Assembly (NCBI GenBank): GCA_037447655.1
Contig: JBBHKE010003193.1
Coordinates: 74,759 to 138,758, forward strand
Length of the DNA: 64,000 nucleotides
Origin: Zygnema cylindricum
Lineage: Eukaryota > Streptophyta > Zygnematophyceae > Zygnematales > Zygnemataceae
Direction: 5' to 3'
Below the pieces are notes generated by a model that was not told the origin of the DNA, made no database searches, and was given only the letters and a program-made list of their open reading frames with translations. Made by a program: the position numbers and the translations under genes. Positions 25,473 to 36,490 of this stretch are shown here, piece by piece (within the stretch, counting starts at the first letter, position 1; every line of letters starts with the position of its first letter).

Positions 25473-25967
25473 TGTAACACGGTTACAAGGTTGGGAACTT
25501 AGTGGCTAGAAACTCGGCTGCTATAGTTGCGGTTGCGGAGCAGCGCAGCTGCGATTCCAGATCAACGCAACATAGCAGCATATCAACTTAGTAGAATAAC
25601 GTAGAGCAACATAGCAACGCAGCGTAGCAGTATAGCAACGCCGCAGAATGTAGATTTTACTGTATAGTTTTGGAAGGATATTGTGGATAGATCTCGGTTG
25701 ACCGCGAAGGTCCACTTGTACATTTGTACAGTATTGGGTTGACTAGCACTTAATGAGTTTAAATAGTGACACAGACGTAGTAAGAGAGAGACTCTTTGAG
25801 TAGACCTTCGCAGCAAGCGCTGAATATTGTAATCCTCTCTTGAGTAATAAGCGCAACCTTGTCTGTTACTGCTGTGTGCGCCTGCTGGGTGCTACGGGAA
25901 GATCCTTGGAGCTTTCCGCTGTGCATCGTGGTGGACTGTGGTGCTTACTAATATTGTGCCTTTTACA
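25473..25967 (+). repeat. 5' LTR of chromovirus A (495 bp)
   Basis: Starts TGTAACACGGTTACAAGG and ends GTGCCTTTTACA, followed one base later by the PBS TGGTATCGGAGC (25969-25980), complementary to the 3' end of initiator tRNA-Met with one mismatch. It contains a distinctive run of CAGCGCAGC/CATAGCAAC units and AATAAGCGCAACC, and is collinear with the LTRs of copy B. Confidence 0.85.
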
Positions 25968-26001
25968 CTGGTATCGGAGCTTATCCCCGTGACTCGACAG
26001 C

Positions 26002-26709
26002 ATGGATGAACACGGCGTGTCCACTACGGAAATGTTAGCGCAAGTTCTCAAGGAGTTATAAAACGTTAGACTACAGAACGCACAACTGAGCAACACCGTC
26101 GCAACTTTGGAATCTCGTCTTGGAGAGCGACCTCATGGAGGCATGGAGAGGGATTACAGGAGACCGAAATTACGACCTCCCGACGAGTTCGACCCTGCAA
26201 GACACAATAACCTAGACAAGTGGTTATTCTCTGTTGGAACTTATCTCGAGAACTTCCCTAGCTTGTCGGACCGTGAGAAGATTCACTACGCGGGTGGTCT
26301 TTTTAAGGGGGCAACGGGTGCATGGTGGAGGTCATTGGTGGAGAATGATGAGATACCGACCGTTTGGGCTCTCTTCGTTCAACTACTCCGTGAAGCCTGG
26401 CAGCTTGTTAATACAGTTAAGGCTGCAAGAGATACGATCGCAGTGTTCAAGCAACGCACTTCGGTGTTGGAATTTACGAAACAGTTTTTGGAGTGCAAGG
26501 TTCAAATACCTACGAAGAAGGAGGATGAAGCTGTGGATCGCTACGTGAAGGGACTCAAATCCTCCATTCGTAGGGATGTGGAACAATGGCTCGCTCGCGA
26601 AAGCACAACTCCTAGTCTCTCCGCGATCATTCGGTTTGCTGAGCGGACCGATTCCGTCGATTTCACCTTCCGACGACCTTATCATTATGGGTCGAGTAGT
26701 GGTGGAGGG
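26002..26709 (+). pseudogene. gag (capsid) of chromovirus A, N-terminal part
   Basis: The frame starts with ATG at 26002 (MDEHGVSTTEML), has an in-frame TAA after 19 codons (26059-26061), then is open through the capsid-like retrotrans_gag region (FDPARHNNLDKWLFSVGTYL, KIHYAGGLFKGATGAWW). It is broken at Ser-rich SSSGGG by the copia insertion. Copy B carries the same gag with other lesions. Gag would form the virus-like particle. Confidence 0.8.
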
Positions 26710-27747
26710 TGTTGAAATTTATAGATGTCTAGAGTATTTTCTAGGTATAAATATGTTTTTATAAAAGGAAAAGAAAAAGGACGGACATCCTGCCTCCACC
26801 TCCGCTCTCTAGCCCCCATACATGTTGTAGTTACTGAAAGTAAGAGAGAGAGGTTGATCTATGGCTGCCTTAGTTCAACAGTCAGCTATTTTTAGTAGGT
26901 TACTAAAAATATACTTGACGGACCAGAGATTTGATCTCGGTACTTGCAGTTCGTCAAGTTGACAGGTAGCGGTCAGCTTTATCCTAATAGACTAGGACCA
27001 ATGCTAAGGGCTATGGTATGTGATAGATATATATTTAGTTCGAGTGGATAAAATTCATTTAACTAGAACTGTATACGGCGTACATAGATTCAGTTTTATA
27101 AAGTACGTCGTACGACGCTAATTCAAAACGGATACCACGAATTTTATTTCGACATCGGAACAAATGTCGCGCAAGTATTTATTGCGGCTAAGATTGCGTT
27201 TCGCATAAAATCCAACGGCGCACATCATCGCCGAAATCTCGGAGTGGTCACTTTGACGTTTTGTGACGTGGCATGACCTGGAGCCACGTGGAGAGATGAC
27301 ATTTGTCATAGGAATTCCGAGGAACCTACGGACGAGTGAAAAGTGGACACGCGTCCACTTAATAGCCTTGTCGTACATAGGCCGTACAAAAGGTACATCG
27401 GCAGTAGTACTTTTTGTGTACGATACAATAATCTGATTGGTCCGTACTTCAGTAGATAGGAGTTATTAGAGAGAATCAGGACTTAGAAAATTTTGGTAGG
27501 TAGTCCCCTCTCCCTTTGAGAGTTTGTACAAATTGGCATTTTTACTGCCTCATAACTTATGGGCTGGTTGGCCATTTTCAGTGATACTTTTTGCTACGGA
27601 CTCAAGCGAGTCCATGCTGCACAGGGGTGCAGTCAAATTGTCAGTTTGCCTTCTTGGGCAGAAGTGGTCTTGGCTTAAAGTGGGTTAGTTAAATACTATC
27701 TAGAGGCTTCCTGTATTCTGTAGTGCAATGGAGTACAGAGAATTGCA
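26710..27747 (+). repeat. 5' LTR of the copia element
   Basis: TG...CA ends, 1038 bp. It is collinear with 32092-33130 and the solo LTR 33666-34700, with scattered substitutions, some at CpG sites. The gag ATG (27728-27730) lies 20 bp inside its 3' end. Confidence 0.92.
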
Positions 27748-30700
27748 GGTTATGGGCCCACCCTCTAGGGTGCCCACCTTCAATGGATCTAAGTTGATGT
27801 ATTGGGAAGCCATGATGATGAGAGCTTTGTGTGAAAATAGATACTGGGGTATCGTTAGTGGATAAGTGAAACGTCCACCTTCGAGAACTCCACCTGGATT
27901 TGGGGGAGTAAGGTTTTCTGCAACAACGGCTGCCTCAGCGGAGGAGGCAAATGATGGGGACAGCAGTGTGTCCGAAAAGGAAAAAGGGAAGGAGACACCC
28001 CTCACTCCTATTGCCACAGTATCGGGAGCGGCGACCGTGAAGACCGTGGAGAACGATACTCAAATGTGGGAGGATGTAAACATGGCTGACAAAAACTTCA
28101 TTCTGAGGCACCTCACTCAAGGTTTCGCCACTCCTCATCTTCACATTTACAAGGCCGAGGAGTTGTGGGAGAGTTTAGTGGAGATTTATAGAGCTGGAAC
28201 TATTCAAGAGCTCCAGTTGGCTGAGCAAAAGCTATTGAGTTACACTTACAAAGGAGGAAAAATGTTAGATTACTGTAATGATCTTTCTTGTTTGTATATG
28301 GAAATGGAAAGTGTCGGGTGGACAGGTGCAATGAAAATGAAAGTTAACACCCTTATTATGAAATTACCACATGAGTTCGAAAACATAGTGTACCGAGTAC
28401 AGGGAATGCCTGATAGTTCATGGAAATGGAACACAATAGTCAGGATGATACTTGTGCAGGAAAACACAATGGAGATTAGGAGAGGAGGAAAGAGTATTCA
28501 AGCTCTAGCAACAGGAGGGGACCGATGGGGGAAGGACCCGAAGAAACCTTATAGAGGGGAAAGAGATCATTTTGGGGGACAAAGGCCCACAAAGGGTCTT
28601 TGTCATTATTGCAAAAAGCCGGGACACTTTATTGCAGATTATGTCAAGCTATCACAGCTGAGGCTCCAAGAGAACCGTGGAGGAGGTTCTTCCGGAGGGA
28701 AGAAAAAGGCACTTGTGGTTACAAAAGTGTCACGAGAAACCGAGGATGAGTCCTCTGAGGAGGATGGGGAGCTTCTTCTTGACGAGAGTCTGGAGGAGAA
28801 GGAGATCCCTCGGAGGCAGAAGTGTGCCCTTGGAGCAATTCGGGAAGCTCCACAGGAAGGATGGATCATCAACTCAGGTGCATCCATGCATATGTGTCGT
28901 GATAAAGAACTCTTCACTAAGCTAAGAAAGATTCCTACTGTAGAGATAGAGTATGGGGATGGGAGAGTGGTTACTACAAAACTAGTGGGATCAGTAGATC
29001 TAAAAGTCTTAGTGGAGGGTAAGACTTCTATAGTTACATTCTCAGATGTACTTTACATTCCTCAGCAGAGTAAAAATCGTGTCTCGACGTCTATGTTAGA
29101 TGACAAAGAGTTTGATACTTTCACCAGAAAAGGAGTCTTTACAGCTAAGTATGGGAAAGAAGTTTACTTCACAGCAGATAAGGGTAGCCATAGAATGTTT
29201 AGGCTTAACCTGAGTAATGAAAAGAAGAATGCTTACTATGTTGGTGTTCCTAAGGTGATGATTTGGCATAAGTGGTTGGGGCATGTGCATTTTGATAGGT
29301 TGAGGGAAATGAAAAAGCTTGGGGTAGTAGATGGAATTCAATTTGAGGATAATGAAATGATGGATGATTGTAGTGGTTGTGCTCAAGGTAAGGCTCACAG
29401 ACTTCCCTTTCCCAAAGCCGCCACATATAGAGGTGAGAAAGTGTTAGATTTGGTCCACACAGATATTTGGGGACTTGCAAAAGTACCTTCGATTGGAGGA
29501 AAGAGGTTTATGATGACAATAACTGATGACTGGTCTAGATACTCTAGAGTCTACTTTATGAAAACAAAGTCTGAAGCATCAACTTACTTCAAAGAATATA
29601 AAGCTTGGAGTGAGAAGTTGCATGAAACCCCCATTAAGAGGATAAAGAGTGATAATGGGGGGGAATATACCTCTAACGAGTTTGAGGAATATCTGAGAGA
29701 TGGGGGAGTGCAGCACCAGAAAACTGTACCATATAACCCGGAACAAAATGGGGTAGCTGAGAGGTTGAATGGAACACTAGGAGATAGTGCATGTAGTATG
29801 TTGGCAGTAAAAAAAAATAGGAAAGAGATTTTGGGCAAAAGCAATGAACTATGCCAACTACATTAAGAATAGAGTCCTTACCTCAACTGTAAAGGGAGTG
29901 ACACCTTATGAGAGATGGGTTGGAAGGAAACCAGATATCTCACACCTTAAAGTATTTGGTAGCCAAGTTTACAGTCTTGACACGGATAGGAAAAAGTGGA
30001 AACTAGATGCTAAGGGAAAACGTGGATACTTTGTTGGATGTGATGAGGATGTTAAGGGATATAGAGTTTATGACTTAGCAAAGAAAGATATTATTCTGGT
30101 GAAACACTTAGTTGTCATGGATGAAGGGAAGTCATTTGACCCATTCAAATATACAAAGAAGATAAGGATCAGATTTGAGTCCGAAAGTGATGAGAATTTG
30201 GTCGTTCCCGAAAGGGACATGAGTGAAACCGTGATTACAGATTCAGGGGAGATCGAAGATACATGAGACTCACCGGATACCTCACATACATCTATGGACT
30301 TCGAGGAGATAGAAGAAGCAGGACAAGAACCGGTTTTCATGGACAGGGGAGCGGATGAGACAGTGAGAAGAAATCCAGGACTTCTATCCATTCCAGCTTC
30401 AAAGTTTGAGGGAGAAAGGAGGAGCAGCAAAATGATACACGAAAATCAAGCTGCCCATAAGGTAACTAAGCTATCTCACCCAGATGAGCCTTAGTCTTAT
30501 TTAGAGGCAGTGAATAGTCCAGAGAAAGAAAGATGGATTAGAGCCATAAATGATGAGATGGCCTCTATCATGGAAGCAAATACTTGGGAACTAGCGGATT
30601 GCCCTACAGACAGAAAACCTATTGGATGTAAATGGGTATTTAAACTAAAACTAAACCCAGATAATACAATTGAGAGGTATAAGGCTCGATTGGTAGCAAA

Positions 30701-32078
30701 GGGGTTCACCCAAAAAGAGGGGATTGACTATGAGGAGACCTTTGCTCCAGTTGTTTGGTTCCCATTGGTAAGAATTCTCCTCAGTTTGGCCGCAGCGGAA
30801 GACATGGAAATACACCAGATGGACATTAAGACTGCTTTTCTTAATGGTGAGTTAGAGGAAGAAATTTTTATGAGGCAACCCGAGGGGTTTGTGGAAGAAG
30901 GAGAAGAGAGCAAAGTCTGCAGGCTCATAAAGTCCTTATATGGACTGAAACAGGCTCCCCGACAGTGGAATAAGAAACTAGATGAGTTTCTCACCGATCT
31001 GGGATACATCCGGATCAGCTCTGACCATTCTATCTATATGTTTGAAGATGAGAATGGTGTCATTTTTATTGCAATTTATGTGGATGATCTGCTTGTGTTA
31101 AGTAAGTCTTTGGAGAATATCAATAGGCTAAAGAAAGATCTTAGGGGCACATTTGATATGAAGGATTTAGGGGAGGCATAATATATTTTGGGGATCCAAA
31201 TGGAGAGAGATAGGTGGAAGAAGATTATCAGACTTACTGAGAAAGAAGCAATAGGTAATATGCTTGAGAAATTCCAGATGGAAAATGCTAACAGTTGTAC
31301 CACTCCTATGGACTTGAAAAAAGTAAGTGATGGGAGTGTAGAAGGAGGAGTGATGATCTTAGACGATCAGATGAGTCCAGAGGAGAGAGAGTTCATGATG
31401 TCTATCCCTTATAGACAGGTCGTAGGAAGCTTAATCTATTTTATGAACTGTACCAGGCCGGACATAGCGGCAACAGTTGGAGTACTCAGTAGGAGTCTTA
31501 ATGATCCTAGGAAGAGAGACTGGGAGGCAGCCAAGAGATTCATGAGATATCTGGTTGGAACCAGAGAATTATGGTTGCATTTGGGAGGGGAGCACACTGA
31601 TATCACCACTAGGAGTGACGCTTGTTATGGGGATGCACCTATGAGAAGATGCACTTCTGGATATGTTTTGTATGTGGGGGAAGGTGCTTGCTGTTGGAGC
31701 AGTAAGCAACAAAAGGTGGTTGCTCAGTCTACTATGGAGGCTGAATATATGGCGTCTTGTTCTGCTGTAAAAAAACTAATGTGGGTGAAATCATTGTTAC
31801 AAGAACTGGGATTTATGAAGGAGGGAGTGCATGAAATCTTTTGCGATAACCAAGCTGCAATTGCAATTGCAGCTAATCCAAAACACCATTTCAAAGCAAA
31901 ACATATGGACATAAGATTAAGCTTCGTAAGAGAAAAAGTTGAAAATAAAATTTTAAATCTTGTGTATAGACTTGATGAAGAAATGGTGGCTGACATGATG
32001 ACCAAACCTGTGCCCTCTCCTAAACTAAAATATTGTCCGGAAAAATGCGGGTTGAAAGAAAAACTAAAATTAGACTAG
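27728..32078 (+). pseudogene. Copia gag-pol polyprotein, broken
   Basis: Starts in the LTR (ATG 27728). Stops lie at 27863 (TAA), 30264 (TGA), 30492 (TAG) and 31179 (TAA), and a +1 frameshift lies near an A-run about 29810-29835. Visible domains: gag with a degenerate zinc knuckle CHYCKKPGHFIADY (last Cys replaced by Tyr); protease INSGAS, where the catalytic Asp is Asn; integrase with HHCC, HTD, SDNGGEY and NGVAERLNGTL; RT with QMDIKTAFLNGEL and YVDDLLV; RNase H with TRSDA, TMEAEYMA and FCDNQAAI. The longest frame is 27866-29866. The protein would carry out reverse transcription and integration, but this copy cannot. Confidence 0.92.
27748..27760 (+). promoter_or_regulatory. Primer-binding site for half-molecule initiator tRNA-Met
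   Basis: GGTTATGGGCCCA immediately follows the LTR. It is complementary to the internal anticodon-stem/loop segment GGGCCCATAACC of eukaryotic initiator tRNA-Met, not to its 3' end. Priming by such a tRNA fragment is known for Drosophila copia and some algal and fungal Ty1/copia elements. Confidence 0.8.
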
Positions 32079-32091
32079 AAAATAAGGGGAG

Positions 32092-33130
32092 TGTTGAAAT
32101 TTATATTTTTCTAGAGTATTTTCTATGTTTAAATATGTTTTTATAAAAGGAAAAGAAAAAGGACGGACAATCTGCCTCCACCTCCGCTCTCTAGCTCCCA
32201 TACTTGTTGTAGTCACTGAAGGTAAGAGAGAGAGGTTGATCCATGGCTGCCTTAGTTCAACAGACAGCTATTTTTAGTAGGTTACTAAAAATATACTTGA
32301 CGGACCAGAGATTTGATCCCGATACCCGCGGTTCGTCAAGTTGACCAGTAGCGGTCAGCTTTATCCTAATAGACAAGGACCAATGCTATGTGCTATAGTA
32401 TGTGATAGATATATATTTAGTTCGAGTGGATAAAATTCATTTAACTAGAACTGTATACGGCGTACATAGATTCAGTTTTATAAAGTACGTCGTACGACGC
32501 TAATTCAAAACGGATACCACGCATTTTATTTCGACATCGGAACAAATGTCGCGCAAGTATTTATTACGGCTAAGATTGCGTTTTGCATAAAATCCAACGG
32601 CGCACATCATCGCCGAAATCCCGGAGTGGTCACTTTGGCGTTTTGTGACGTGGCATGACCAGGAGCCACGTGGAAAGATGACATTCGGTCATAGGATTTC
32701 CGAGGAACGTACGGACGAGTGAAAAGTGGACACGTGTCCACTTAATAGCCTTGTCGTACATAGGCCGTACAAAAGGTACATCGGCAGTAGTACTTTTTGT
32801 GTACGATACAGTAATCTGATTGGTCCGTACTTCAGTAGATAGGAGTTATTAGAGAGAATCAGGACTTAGAAAATTTTGGTAGGTAGTCCCCTCTCCCTTT
32901 GAGAGTTTGTACAAATTGGCATTTTTACTGCCTCATAACTTATGGGCTGGTTGGCCATTTTCAGTGATTCTTTTTGCTACGGACTCAAGGGAGTCCATGC
33001 TGCACAGGGGTGCAGTCAAATTGTCAGTTTGCCTTCTTGGGCAGAAGTGGTCTTGGCTTAAAGTGGGTTAGTTAAATACTATCTAGAGGCTTCCTGTATT
33101 CTGTAGTCCAATGGAGGACACAGAATTGCA
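32092..33130 (+). repeat. 3' LTR of the copia element
   Basis: 1039 bp, TG...CA. It is preceded by a purine-rich tract at 32079-32091, and followed by TSD copy GAGGG and resumed chromovirus gag sequence. Confidence 0.92.
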
Positions 33131-33665
33131 GAGGGAGGCGTCGAGATGATGGTCTAACTCTCATGGAACTTGGAGCAATTGATGAGGATAAGGAGGTGGT
33201 CAAAATACTGCAGAAAAAGAAGAAAACTATCACGACCAAGGCCAACAACCTGTCCTCGAGGAGCTCCAACAGAGAAGGAAAAATGGCTTATGCTTCCGTG
33301 CGGTTCCCCGGACCATATGGCTCGTGAATGTCCAAAAAGGGAAAATCCGGAAAAGGGGAAAATTAACGTCATGAGGTTAGTCGGTGAATGAGGAGACCCT
33401 TTGAGGGTCAAATCGGAGTGCGCGCCACTGGCTTCATGGTGGACTTCGGAGCATCGGGAAACTTCATCAACGAGACGACGGTGAAAAAGTTGAAGCTTCC
33501 TCTCGTGGTACTGAAGGATCAGCAGTCGCTACAATTGGCAGACGGAAGTTCCTTATCCATTACCCATCGTACTTCGAAGTTACGCGTCGGAATCGGGAGA
33601 TTCCGATGGTACGACACTCTTCATGTATTACCTCTTGGAGACCATGAGGTAATCTTGGGGAAACC
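33131..33665 (+). pseudogene. Chromovirus A gag C-terminus and protease fragment
   Basis: Host element sequence resumes after the copia. It matches copy B from MELGAI through the zinc-knuckle region (frameshifted here) into the aspartic protease. The protease motif reads [11 protein letters not shown], whereas copy B has [11 protein letters not shown], so the catalytic DSG has become DFG through a C-to-T change. It is interrupted at the end of EVILGKP by a solo LTR. Confidence 0.85.
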
Positions 33666-34700
33666 TGTTGAAATTTATAGATTTCTAGAGTATTTTCTAG
33701 GTTTAAATATGTTTGTGTAAAAGGAAAAGAAAAGGACGGACAACTTGTCTCCACCTTCGCTCTCTAGCCCCCATACTTGTTGTAGTCACTGAAGGTTAGA
33801 GAGGGTGGTTCATCCATGGCTGCCTTAGTTCAACAGGCAGCTATTTTTAGTAGGTTACTAAAAATATACTTGACGGACCAGAGATTTGATTCCGGTACCT
33901 ACAGTTCGTCAAGTTGGCCGGTAGCGGTCAGCTTTATCCTAATAGACTAGGACCAATGCTAAGTGCTATGGTATGTGATAGATATGTATAGTTTGGGTGA
34001 ATTAAATACATTTTACTACAACTATTTACGGCGTACATAGATTCAGTTTTAGAAAGTACGTCGTACGATAGTAATTCAAAACGGATACCACGCATTTTGT
34101 TTCGACAACGAAACAAATGCCGCGCAAGTATTTATTACGCCTAAGGTTGCGTTTCGCATAAAATCCATCGGCGCACATCATCGCCGAAATCCCGGAGTGG
34201 TCACTTTGGCGTTTTGTGACGTGGCATGACCTGGAGCCACGTGGAAAGATGACATTCGATCATAGGAATTCCGAGGAACTTACGAACAAGTGAAATGCGG
34301 ACACGCGTCCGCTTAATATCCTTGTCGTACATAGGCCGTACAAAAGGTACACCGGCAGTAGTGCTTTTTGTACGGTATTGTAATCTGATTGGTCCGTAGT
34401 TCAATATATAGAAGTTATTAGAGAGAATCAGGACTTAGAAAATTTTGGTAGGTAGTCACCTCTCCCTTTGAGAGTTTCTACAAATTGGCATTTTTATTGC
34501 CTCATAACTTATCGGTTGGTTGGTCGTTTACAATGATTCTTTTTGCTACCGACTTAAGGGAGTCCAAGCTGCATAGGGGTGCAGTCAAATTGCCACTTTT
34601 CCCTTTTTTGGCAGCAGTAGTTGTGGCTTGAAGTGGGTTAGTTAAATACTTTCTTGAGGCTTCTTGTATTCTGTAGTCCAATGGAGGACACAGAATTGCA
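33666..34700 (+). repeat. Solo copia LTR (1035 bp) inside chromovirus A
   Basis: TGTTGAAATTTATAG...GAATTGCA, collinear with the two copia LTRs but with no internal domain. It has an exact 5-bp duplication AAACC (33661-33665 and 34701-34705). This is the product expected from LTR-LTR recombination after an independent insertion. Confidence 0.93.
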
Positions 34701-36136
34701 AAACCGTGGCTGCAAAAATGGAATCCGACTATCGATTGGAGAAGTGGGGCCATGAGAGTGAAGAAGGGGGAAGAAGAGTTTGAGGTAAAAGCGGGAGCGG
34801 CTGGTAAAGGATCGGAAGAGGGACGCCTACTTTCGGCTATACAGCATAAGAGGGCACTCAGAAAAGGGGAAACTATTGGTGTAGCGGTCGTCCGGCCCAT
34901 GGAGGAGGCGAAGGAGGAGATTCTAGAAGAATGGCGGAAGAAGGACCTTGACTTCGACTCGAAAGAATGGGACGACACCGGAAAGACTTCCGAAGAGGCC
35001 CTGGAAGTCGTGACAAAACTTCTCGAGGAGTACGTAGATGTTTTTCCCCCGAAGCTCCCCGAGGGCTTACCTCCGAAGCGCGAGGTAGACCACAAGATAG
35101 AACTTGTTCCCGGAGCGGTACCTCGGGCTAATCGGATGTTCAAGATGAGTTACACCGAATTAGACGAACTCAAAAAGCAACTCGCAGAGTTGGTCGACGG
35201 CGACGCCATAGAACCGAGCAAGTCACTGTATGGAGCTCCCGTTCTCTACGTGAATAAAAAAGATGGAGGTTTTCGTATGTGTGTGGACTACCAAGCGCTA
35301 AACAAGTTAATGGTCAAGAATGCGTACCCTTTACCGAGAATAGACGAATTGTTAGACCGACTACGAGGTGCTAAATATTTCTCGAAGATAGATCTGCGAA
35401 GCGCTTATCACCAGATTAGAATTGACGAAGAGGATGTGGAAAAGACGGCGTTTAGAACACGGAGTGGTCATATCCAGTTTCGGGTAATGCCGTTCGTGTT
35501 AACCAATGCGCCGACAACTTTTATGCATCTGATGAACTCCATCTTTCGGCAATATCTAGATGCGTTTCTAATCGTCTTTCTAGACGATATCTTGGTGTAT
35601 AGCCGAACGCTTGAGGATCATATGACGCACTTACGAACGGTCCTACAAATCCTTCGGGAAAATAAGTTGTACGCAAAGAGGAGTAAATGTGACTTCTTGA
35701 AGGAGAAAATTGATTTTTTGGGCCATGTGGTGAGCCGGGCCGGGATCGCAGTGGATCCGAACAAAACTAGGGCAGTGAAGGAGTGGCCGCAACCGATGAA
35801 CATTACGCAATTACGAAGTTTTTCTGGGATTATGCTCCTACTATCGACGTTTTGTCGAAGGTTTTGCTAAAATTGCTGCACCACTCACGGAATTACTTAA
35901 AAATGACGTGCCCTACGAGTGGAAATCGGCGCAAAGGGCAACTTTTAACACGCTAAAGTAGCGGTTGGTTACCGCCCCTGTGTTAGCTGTTCCCGACCAA
36001 CACTTACCTTGGACGATAATTACAGACGCCACCGATACGGCTGTTGGAGCGATCCTTATGCAGGATCAAGGAAAAGGCCTCCAACCCATTGCCTACGACA
36101 GTCGAAAACTAAAGGCACCGGAGCTTAACTAGGCCA
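34701..36136 (+). pseudogene. Chromovirus A reverse transcriptase and N-terminal RNase H
   Basis: The frame 34752-35870 covers the [48 protein letters not shown] (the YxDD-equivalent FLDD) and [12 protein letters not shown]. One extra T in a T-run near 35820 shifts the frame relative to copy B. Beyond it the sequence continues into RNase H (ITDATDTAVGAIL) with TAG codons near 35958 and 36130, and stops where the divergent LTR fragment begins. Confidence 0.85.
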
Positions 36137-36490
36137 CCGGCAGTTGTACTTTTACGTACGGAACTCAATTCTGATTGGTTCCGTACATCAGTAGATAGAG
36201 TCTGTGAGAGAGATAGGACTTAGAAAAATTAGAAGATAGGACCCCCTCTCCCAGAGAGCTTGTGTACAAAAGGTCAAATTTGACCCTCCATAACTTACTG
36301 CTCAGGGGAGCAAATTCAGAGATTCGTTTTGCTATCGACTCAGGGGAGTCTTGTCTTCATAGGGGTGAAGTTGGTTAGAGTTTTTGTCTGCCAGAGTGGC
36401 ATTTATTTTTGCTTAAACACAAAGGGGTCAGGATTATCCTAGAGGCTTCTTGGAAGCTGTCCACTCTGAGGACTTACGGAGGTCTCAGAG
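36137..36490 (+). repeat. Divergent copia-type LTR fragment (~354 bp) replacing part of RNase H
   Basis: From GGCAGTTGTAC to about GGTCTCAGAG the sequence resembles the 3' third of the copia LTR (CTGATTGG..CCGTAC, GATAGGAGT-like, CCCCCTCTCC, GGACTC..GGAGTC, CAGGGGTG). It is more diverged than the other three LTRs. The chromovirus region between RNase H GGCCACC and the pre-integrase linker is missing. Confidence 0.7.

Larger units (their letters stand above)
26710..33130 (+). mobile_element. Ty1/copia retrotransposon, complete structure (6421 bp), inserted in chromovirus A gag
   Basis: Two ~1.04-kb LTRs (26710-27747 and 32092-33130) start TGTTGAAATTTATA and end GAATTGCA. The PBS GGTTATGGGCCC follows the left LTR, and a purine tract AATAAGGGGAG precedes the right LTR. 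An exact 5-bp duplication GAGGG lies at 26705-26709 and 33131-33135. Order gag-PR-IN-RT-RNaseH places it in Ty1/copia. The polyprotein is dead (four stops, one frameshift, catalytic Asp of protease lost). Confidence 0.95.
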
